Source: Megascapheus bottae
Taxonomy: Eukaryota > Chordata > Mammalia > Rodentia > Geomyidae
Direction of reading: 5' to 3'
Length of the DNA: 64,000 nt
NCBI GenBank assembly: GCA_024803745.1
Contig: JANJXV010000037.1
Span: 5,469,001 to 5,533,000 of the forward strand
Shown here piece by piece: positions 57,006 through 64,000 of the stretch. Each line of letters begins with the position of its first letter. The stretch's first letter is position 1. A program made the position numbers and the translations under genes. The notes beneath the pieces were generated by a model that was given only the letters and a program-made list of their open reading frames with translations, did not search any database and had not been told where the DNA came from.

Positions 57006-57010
57006 ATGTC

Positions 57011-57659
57011 AATTACTTTTTGGAGTCCATTTCTTCTTAATCTTTAAATCAACTTAAAACCAGATGGCATTAAAAAATCTCTATTTATATACTGAGAATT
57101 TAAATGCCATTCAGTGACAGGTGCTTTTAGAAGTCAAAGAAAAATGTACAATTGATCTTTGCCCTTCAAGGTTGTATGCTCAGTCTTAAAATGAGTGAAT
57201 GACATGTTTCCCCCCTCTATTCTTTGCAAATGATGCCTACTTGTGTTATCTGATATAATATTTATTGAAAGAATGAACAAATAGATGTAAGAAGCAATGG
57301 ATGAGTATAAAAGGATTGAATGTTAACGAATTGGGACTAGACAGAGCCAAAAGTCAGATTTCATAGGTCAGCGAGGGAACATTTGATTGTATGAGTTCTT
57401 TGATTCATGAGATAGGCTGCATTAATTATTCATCCAATCAAAAGCACTGTTTCATTGTGCTGATGGTCTTGCTTCCTACCTGCTTTGCTATGTGTGGTGG
57501 CCTGTGCTCACTGTTTCCATATGTTCAAAGTCTGGATACTTTCTCTTCCTTTTGTGTCATTCCTCCTCCCTATTAATTCCTAGCATGCTCTGTGATTCCT
57601 GGCCTGAAGCATTTAGCCTTCCTATTTTAAATTACTGTTATTTATGTCTGCATTTGATC
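57011..57659. other. Unassigned non-coding DNA
   Basis: Two short overlapping + frames (57391-57674) have no recognisable domain. Confidence 0.35.
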
Positions 57660-57820
57660 TTGTCTTTTAGATGATCAGCTCTTCAAGGGCAGGCTTCATT
57701 GCTGATTTATTGGAGAAGCCAACCTTTGATAATTTATTCAATAAATCTTTACAGAAGACTTATTGCATGCCAGGAGCAGAGCTGGTTTTGGAGAAACAAT
57801 TGTGAGTAACGGACACAGAT
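57660..57820 (+). mobile_element. Ancient repeat relics (L2-like, then a second family)
   Basis: 'gatcagctcttcaagggcaggcttcattg' resembles an L2 end; 'tttattcaataaatctttacagaagacttattgcatgccaggagcagagctgg' resembles the ancient family also seen at 38010-38160. Confidence 0.45.
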
Positions 57821-58450
57821 AAGACAAATGCTACTTTGCCCTGTATTAAAGACTTTAATAAGAGAGCATAGTATTAACAGCTTTTATTTGTTGGACACTT
57901 CAGCCAACTTGACAAGACAATGATCCTAGCATATTATAACAGTAAGGGCATAGGTTTCATTCTTGGCTATTCATTCCCTAGATATATGGGTATAAGCTGG
58001 CAATACAACCTCTCAGGTTTTTGTTCAGGACATTAAAACTGATGAAAACAGAATTTATCATGCTTATTAGTCTTTGGGGGTGACTCAAAGGTTCTTCTTG
58101 TTCGTGCTGGACCTAGCCTGATCTCACATTGGCTAGTTCTGTACTAATCTGGTAGGTCATTCTGAAGTAGCCCCAACTTGGTAAGCTCCCTTTCACATAG
58201 GATCTTCTCTTAAAAGAAATCCAATGCCTTCACACAGTGGGTCCAAAACAGATAGTGGAAATGTAGAGGACTTGTCTTGGTTTTGGCTCAGATTAGTTTA
58301 ATGTCATTTTTACTGCATTCTATGTCCCTAATGTAACAAGACCAGTTCAGATTCATGAGATAGACAATGAGGGTCCATATTTTGATTGCAGCAAAACCAT
58401 AAAGAAAATCTATAGAATCAAAATGTGATACAGACAATAAATAAAGTGAT

Positions 58451-58451
<1 letters not shown>
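57821..58451. other. Unassigned non-coding DNA
   Basis: No repeat or exon was recognised. Confidence 0.35.

Positions 58452-58497
<46 letters not shown>
58452..58497. repeat. (GT)n microsatellite
   Basis: About 23 GT units; no SINE at either edge. Confidence 0.97.
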
Positions 58498-58500
<3 letters not shown>

Positions 58501-58559
58501 CAGTTATTTACTAGCTTTGCACTTTTACCAAAATCTTATAATCTAAAAAATAGATGGTA

Positions 58560-58785
58560 GTAATCATGATTATGGAAATTATAGGAAATATCTTTGAGAG
58601 AGGTAGGGATGTTTCCTGGCATCTAAGAAATACTTGGTATACATCAGAAGTTTATTATTATTACTATTACGATTATATCATTTATTTTTACAACTTACTG
58701 ACCCCCATTAAATAAAGGAAGAAACTCAGTGCTTAAATGACTTTTACTAGTTAATGCTGTCATATTTGGAATAAAGATTCATACC
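58560..58785 (+). mobile_element. MIR-like relic
   Basis: 'gcatctaagaaatacttggtatacatc' and 'cccattaaataaaggaagaaactcagtgcttaaatgacttttactagttaatgctg' fit diverged MIR parts. Confidence 0.45.
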
Positions 58786-58792
58786 AAGATTT

Positions 58793-59013
58793 TTTTTGTG
58801 AGTCATGGGGCTAGATCCCGGCACTATCCTGAGCTTGTCAGCTCAAGGCTACCATCTTACCCCATGAGCCACAGCCACACTTCCTGTTTTCTAGTGGATT
58901 ATTGTAGGTAAGAGTCTCATGTTCTTTAATGCCCAGGCTAGCTTTGAACATTGATCCTCAGATCTCAGCCTCCTGGGTAGCTAGGATTACAGGCATGAGC
59001 CACCATGCCAGGT
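58793..59013 (-). mobile_element. B1-Geo SINE, antisense
   Basis: 'agtcatggggctagatcccggcactatcc', 'ttaccccatgagccacagccac' and 'gatcctcagatctcagcctcctgggtagctaggattacaggcatgagccaccatgcc' in order. TSD ccaagattt at 58784-58792 and 59014-59022. Confidence 0.94.
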
Positions 59014-59110
59014 CCAAGATTTGTTTTTTTAGGTTCAGAATTTATATCACAATCCTGTGTTTTTTCTTCCTTGAAGTTTCTAAGTTTCTTTCTGGACATA
59101 CAAATATTGA

Positions 59111-59500
59111 TTATATTTCATAATCTCCTTCGTTATTGAATATGACCATATGACCAGGGATTAAAGGATGAACTGTATGGCCATGAGATACTTTTATGAT
59201 AATCTTAAAAAGCCTATGAGAACTTTTATGAAAATACAAATTTTGGTCAGGGACCATCCAGGCAGGTATGTTACCACCTAAGTCACACCTTTGCTCTAAT
59301 TGCTTTTGAGAAAGTGTCCCAGTGTTTATTTTGACCAGCCTGGACTGCAGTCTTCTTCCTGTGATAGTTGGCATGACAGTATTCCACCAAGCTATTGTCT
59401 GAGATGGTGGTCTCCTGAATTTTGACCTGAGTTGGCTCCATGGCCTCATGTGGGGTCTCAAATATTTTTTACCTTCCTGCAACATGAAGCTTACAAACAC
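59111..59500 (-). other. Unrecognised 129-residue open frame
   Basis: The longest non-repeat open frame in this part of the window. The start context is not strong, and the composition (many basic residues, W-rich segments such as PAWMVPDQNLYFHKSS) matches no family I know. A second minus frame inside it (about 50 residues, starting MEPTQVKIQETT) is also open. No poly(A), TSD or splice sites were seen. It could be a decayed processed pseudogene, an LTR/DNA-transposon relic or chance. Confidence 0.2.
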
Positions 59501-59904
59501 ACTGAACTTCGAAGTGATGGTGGTGAAAATGCCACAGGATGGACGATATCCAGGTTTTTAAGTCTCTTTTGTAAGAGAGACTCGTGCAGATAAGGAGCTC
59601 CAGTTTTGGATTATAGTGAGTCAGATATTAAATTTTTGGTTTGCATAACCAGGAAAGTATAGTAGAGTTCATTATAGCAATAACAACCTAGTATGCTTTA
59701 ATTGTAACAAAACAATTCTATGACAGCTAAATAATTATTGTTAGTTGTTCCTAGTGTTTGCAAACTAACCCAGTCAGCATTTAGTTTCTAAAACACTGTG
59801 CTACAATATGTAGAATAGTTTATTCTAATTTTATTACACAGTATTTTGTACCCATTATTTGTTCTATCACTTGTTGAAGAAATGTGACACTTCTGAATTT
59901 ACAA
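59501..59904. other. Unassigned non-coding DNA
   Basis: No repeat or exon was recognised. Confidence 0.35.
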
Positions 59905-59919
59905 GTACTGGGTAAAATG

Positions 59920-60150
59920 GGGCATGGTGGTTCATGACTGTAATCCTAGCTACTAAGGAGGCTGAGATCTGAGGATTGATGTTCAAAGACAGTTTGGGCT
60001 CTAAAGAACATGAGACTCTTATCTCCAATTAATCACTAGAAAACTGGAAGGATGTTGCATCTCAGGGGGTAGGGCAGTAGCCTTTAGCTGAAGAGTTCAG
60101 GGACAGAACCCAGGCACAGAGTTCGAGCCCCATGACTGACAGAAAAAAAA
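59920..60150 (+). mobile_element. B1-Geo SINE, sense
   Basis: 'ggcatggtggttcatgactgtaatcctagctactaaggaggctgagatctgagg', 'ctcttatctccaattaatcac', 'agctgaagagttcagggacagaaccc' and an A8 tail. An imperfect duplication (gtactgggtaaaatg / ggactggggaaaaatg) at 59904-59918 and 60151-60166 is the likely TSD. Confidence 0.92.
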
Positions 60151-61263
60151 GGACTGGGGAAAAATGACCATACTTGTGTTCAGTCTTGTTTCTGATGTGG
60201 GCAAACATATTACCTATTGAAATGCTCAGTTTATTCATTTATAAGCTGGGTATAATGATACCATTCATTGAGGTCCAATGAAACAAAATTTGTGGGGGTG
60301 TTTTCAAGCCATAAAATACAGAACAGACATAATTATATTAAGAATAACCTCTTATATTCATATACAGATATCTAATTATTTCATTTACAAATGTTTACAA
60401 TGGTTCCTAGTAATCATAGTAATGGTAATGAAGGTTTTGGAAAACAACCGACAGTATTTTCACAATGAAATATTTTAAAATGCTTTTAACCTTCTTCTAT
60501 CAAAGGACAACACCTTGCACATTATTAATATTCTTTTATTATCCAATAAATGAGCAAAGGCCTACAACCAAATGAACTTTCTGCAAGAAATACCCAAATC
60601 AAAGCAAAATAAGGGATGGGACATTCAGAGACACGTTTAGATGATCACAGCCTAATGGAAAACCATAAATGAGATAATTCACTGCCATATTTTATTTCTT
60701 CCAGGAAATCATTAGGTACTTATGAGAAGTGTCTTTTGCCACTTTTGCTTGTTGTTAAATATTCATATTTACTAATGGAAAATTATTCTCCCAAACCGGG
60801 TAAATTGAGCAACTTGGAAATTTATGTCTCAAAAAGAGAAGTTCTAGAATTCCCAAGGATCAGGTTAATGCTTAAATCATTAACACTCCATTGATTTTAT
60901 AATTAGAAAGCGGGAGAGTAAATCTAGTGTGTATGTTTGATGTTGTGCTGTTTATCTTCATGCTTAGCTCTCAGGCCTTTTGATTGCGCACATCCATTAG
61001 CTATGATCATGCTCCTGAGCTTTCATGAGAAGGTGTTCTTTCTGCTTTATGGGGTCAGAACCCCTCTGGTGTGTCAGTTATCTATAAGGAAACAAACGTC
61101 AATGGAATACTGCTGCCATTTAGAGTAGGAAGCGGCAAGAAAGAGAGCGGGAGAAGAGGAAGAGCAAAAGACAGAAATAACGGAGAGATACACACACTGA
61201 CAAAGATGATTAAGTCTAGAAAAGTACAATTTGTGTTGTTTTAATTACAAAACTAAACAAGTC
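60151..61263. other. Unassigned non-coding DNA
   Basis: A possible MIR trace occurs at 60220-60270 ('ctcagtttattcatttataagctgggtataatgatacc'). Otherwise nothing recognisable. Confidence 0.35.
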
Positions 61264-61490
61264 AGTTGCTGGTAGTTCATGCTTACAATCCTAGAGACTG
61301 AGATCTCAGGACTGAAGTTCAAAGCCAGTCCAGGCAAGAAAGCCCATGAGACTCTGCTCTTCAATTACCCAGCAAAAATGCCAGCTGTGTGGCTCAAGTG
61401 GTAGGATGTTAGTCTTGAGGAAAACAGATCAAGGACAGTGCCCAAGTCCTGAGTTCAAGCCCTAGGACTGTCACAAAAATGAAATAAAAT
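61264..61490 (+). mobile_element. B1-Geo SINE, sense
   Basis: 'gctggtagttcatgcttacaatcctag', 'gttcaaagccagtccaggcaagaaagcccatgagactc', 'cagctgtgtggctcaagtggtag' and 'tgagttcaagccctaggactg' with an (AAATA)-type tail. Part of the right arm resembles the IDL-type linker ('gaggaaaacagatc'). Confidence 0.88.
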
Positions 61491-61494
61491 AAAA

Positions 61495-62030
61495 CTGTCA
61501 AATGTATGTATCACAATTCATAATCTACTATATTTGATCTATGGAAAGAGCTTGCTTTCCCTGGTCTTCTGATAGTGCTCTTCTCACAGGATGATGGTGG
61601 CTTCAAATACAGACAGAATTCCCATCGTTGGAAGGCAAAAGGGAATTTGAATTTCTGTTGAACTATGAGAGAGTAGATCAAATATTCCTCAATCATTTAA
61701 CATGAATCCAGAAAATACTGAGTATTTACAATGTGGCTGGCAAAGTGATCAGGATATAATAGTATGAAAGAGGCAGAAGGGTTTTTTTTTTTGTTGTTGT
61801 TGGTGGTGGTTTTTTTTTTTAATGTTTGGACTATATTTTATTAAAACATTCCAAAAGAAGAAGAAAGGTAAATGAGTAAAGTGATTTACCCAACCTGAGC
61901 AAAACCACAGAGGCAGGAGGACTGGTCTTAGGATTCACACCTGTCACCCCTCCAATAATCTCTACTTGCCTTAGAAATGGTAAGGTGGAATGTCACTCAC
62001 TAGGGAGGAAGGACCATTGGAAAAGCCATT
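61495..62030. other. Unassigned DNA with T/G-rich tract
   Basis: A T-rich tract with (TTG)n/(GGT)n occupies 61782-61822. Flanks could be a MIR split by it (61685-61965), weakly supported. Confidence 0.35.
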
Positions 62031-62280
62031 TTTTTTCTTTCCTTTCATTACTGGTCTTTGGGCTTGAACTCAAGACTTAGGTGCTATCCCTGAGCCTCTT
62101 TGTGCTCAAAGCCCAGTGATCTACTACTTGAGCCACAACACCACTTCCTGCCTTTTCTGAGTACTTTATTAGAGATGAGAGTCTCATGGACTTTCCTTCC
62201 TAGGCCATCTTCAAAACAGAATCTTCAGATCTCAGCCTCCTGAGTAGCAAGCATTACAGGCAGGACCTACCGGCACACAG
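62031..62280 (-). mobile_element. B1-Geo SINE, antisense
   Basis: 'tactggtctttgggcttgaactcaagacttaggtgctatccctgagcc', 'tactacttgagccacaacaccacttcc' and 'gatctcagcctcctgagtagcaagcattacaggcaggacctacc' in order. Confidence 0.88.
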
Positions 62281-62284
62281 CAAG

Positions 62285-62710
62285 AGAGGCTGGTTTCTAA
62301 TTGCCTTTGTTCGAGGAAGTTCGGTAAGTCCTGCTTCTGGCCTTTCTTCACCTACACTCTTTTTTAAGGCCCCAGTTGATCTTTCCTCCCGGAGCACCCA
62401 TAATTGCAGCGTGGCGCACTCGTGGGCCACACTTCCGCTTTTTCTGTGTTGTTCTTTTTAAAAATAAGGCAGCTGTAAGGTGATGACTGAAAGTAGTGCG
62501 AGCACAGAACATGGATGGATAGGCTAGCTTAGAGGCAGAGACAGCCTGTTGGAGAATGGTTTCTGCGAGGCCCTGTACATGGGCTGGATATGAAGTGCCT
62601 ACAGGGGGAACCACATGAGCAGAGACCAGGAAATTAGGATGATCATGATGTTGAAGAGAGCTCAGATGGGATAGTTCAGCAAAGGCTCTAATAAAACCAG
62701 TCATGGATCA
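62285..62710 (-). pseudogene. Open frame with a C11orf98-like start; possible pseudogene fragment
   Basis: A 118-residue minus frame (62348-62704) contains, 17 residues before its end, an in-frame Met followed by GAPGGKIN, preceded by a GC-richer stretch with a GGAAGTG box (62428-62434 on the minus strand), like a housekeeping 5' UTR. From memory the small protein encoded by human C11orf98 begins in a very similar way, but the similarity covers only about nine residues before diverging and a stop follows. A B1-Geo SINE abuts the downstream side. I cannot exclude chance. Confidence 0.2.
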
Positions 62711-63777
62711 CACATATTGCATCATATAGGTGAATTGATCAAAAGCAATTTAAAACTTTATAATTATCACATTAAAAATAAGAGATAGATGAAATTAATG
62801 TCAGTAATTGATTTTATTTGGGCCACTATAGCTCAAATACTGTCATTTTCAAGTGCAAACTATATAAAATATTGAGACATTTTGTGTTTTAAAAAAATCG
62901 TACTCAATATTTGAGATTGTCTTTTACAGCTAGAGTATATCTTGGTTTGAACCAGCCACATTTGAAGTACATTGGATAATACAGGAACTAGGGTAAAAGA
63001 TTAAGTAGTTAGAGAAGAGAAAAGATAAGAAGAAAGTTGCCAAACGTTGGCCTTGAAAGTCCTTGTAGCCCTCAAATTCTAAGCTTCTTAATTCCTTCAG
63101 TATAGGACTTAAAAGTTCCCAATGGGGTAGCTCTTTATGTCTACCCCCTCTCTTTCTTTTTCTCAGACTTTCTTCTTAGATGCTAAAGTATTTCACAGAT
63201 TCCAAACCTATGAATTACACAAGGCACATGCTTTGTTTTAGAATTCTCCTTCATCCTCACTTATTCTCTTACATTTGGCAGTATCTACAGTATACAGTTA
63301 ATACAGTGATTTGTATCTACTGGCAATGGCACATTATTTTTCTTTAAATACTATCATTTGTTTCTCCATGTTCAGTCCATGTTGACTAAATGTGTCTAAC
63401 CATGCTTCCAGTATGAGACTAGGCATGTTTCAGGCCCAAATCTGTGTCTTTGTTCACAGAGATTAATTTTATGATGGATATGTTTATGCATCATCTCAAT
63501 TAGGTCCAGTCACAGCTTGTAGGGTAGATTGTCATTGAAATATTCTCTTTCCTTTTTTTCTAGTGACATTGCTGGTAGGATAAGGTGTAGAATTGAGTTG
63601 GTGACAATCATTTTGTCACCATGAGGGGAATACATACTTGAGATGAAGAAACAGAAACTCGGTGCAAGAGTTGAGAGAACTAAAGCAATGAGTAAGTCCT
63701 TTTCATCCTGGGGCCCAGATGAACCTGAAGTCAAAACCAATGTTTCTACTTTTTAAAGCCTATATTCATTCTCTCAT
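62711..63777. other. Unassigned AT-rich non-coding DNA
   Basis: No repeat or exon was recognised. Confidence 0.4.
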
Positions 63778-63841
63778 TCCCCCCTTCCCCCCCTCTCTCT
63801 CTTTCTCTCTCTCCCTCCCTCCCTCCCTCCCCCCCCTCTCA
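63778..63841. repeat. Polypyrimidine tract, (CCCT)n/(CT)n
   Basis: An uninterrupted pyrimidine run of C-runs and CT/CCT units, purine-rich on the minus strand; capable of triplex or i-motif formation. Confidence 0.93.
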
Positions 63842-64000
63842 AACTAAAATATCTCTTGACTGTAGATTTTCACCACTTGGAAGAAAAAAGTTGCTGGCTA
63901 AAGTATTAAGTAGCATTACAGGTTAGTAGAATGGTTTCCACAATTCTATTGGCTGAAAGTATATATTTGTTCTTATGAGCTACTCTTAATTACTCACTAA

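Noticed and set aside
1..64000. CRISPR arrays, operons, bacterial promoters, phage or plasmid features
   Set aside because: The repeat content is plainly mammalian; repeated units are interspersed retroposons and microsatellites, not direct repeats with uniform spacers.
1..64000. Functional tRNA genes suggested by A-box/B-box-like motifs
   Set aside because: All such motifs seen lie in the ID-like or other tRNA-derived arms of SINEs and do not fold as complete tRNAs.

Overview
This is a 64-kb piece of mammalian nuclear DNA, most likely from a geomyoid rodent (kangaroo rat, pocket mouse or pocket gopher). The taxonomic clue is the SINEs. About six copies have an ID-like tRNA-Ala-type left arm joined to a right arm of the form 'gaagtggtgctgtggctcaa...ccctgagttcaagcccc', which fits my memory of the IDL-Geo SINE reported only from Geomyoidea. 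About twenty more copies join a 7SL/B1-like left arm to the same kind of right arm (called B1-Geo here). Species is not determined. I found no convincing protein-coding exon, no RNA gene and no CpG island. The window reads as intergenic or deep-intronic DNA dominated by LINE-1, dimeric SINEs, (TG)n microsatellites and relics of ancient mammalian repeats (MIR, L2-like, MER5A-like, MaLR-like).

Layout. 1-7.8 kb: an old antisense L1, then several antisense SINEs and an old dimeric B1-like element. 7.85-14.0 kb: the structural highlight, an old L1 with a 5' inversion, interrupted by a younger antisense L1 (16-bp target-site duplication, TSD), which is itself interrupted by a third L1 (17-bp TSD); a 51-bp L1 tip sits in the inverted arm. 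14-20 kb: mostly unique DNA with MIR relics, an AT-rich palindromic tract, and a possible SINE/L1 chimera. 20-34 kb: old L1 3' ends, an IDL-Geo with TSD, a MaLR-type LTR, several (TG)n-tailed SINEs, a MER5A-like relic and truncated L1s. 34-44 kb: SINEs, a 5'-truncated L1 with a 13-bp TSD at 40.6-41.2 kb, then 3 kb with little recognisable. 44-54.7 kb: densest young-repeat region, with two further twin-primed (5'-inverted) L1s, a target site used first by a SINE and then by an L1, and a perfect TG/CA hairpin. 54.7-64 kb: SINEs, 100-bp L1 tips in AT-rich DNA, L2-like and MIR relics, two unrecognised open frames (59.1-59.5 and 62.3-62.7 kb), and a polypyrimidine tract near the end.

No gene network can be described. 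The activity recorded here is retrotransposition: L1 endonuclease/reverse transcriptase made the L1 copies and very probably mobilised the SINEs, as shown by shared features (A-rich tails, T-rich target sites, TSDs of 7-17 bp). The TSDs, nesting order and 5' inversions are read directly from the sequence; family names come from memory of consensus sequences and were not checked by a database search.
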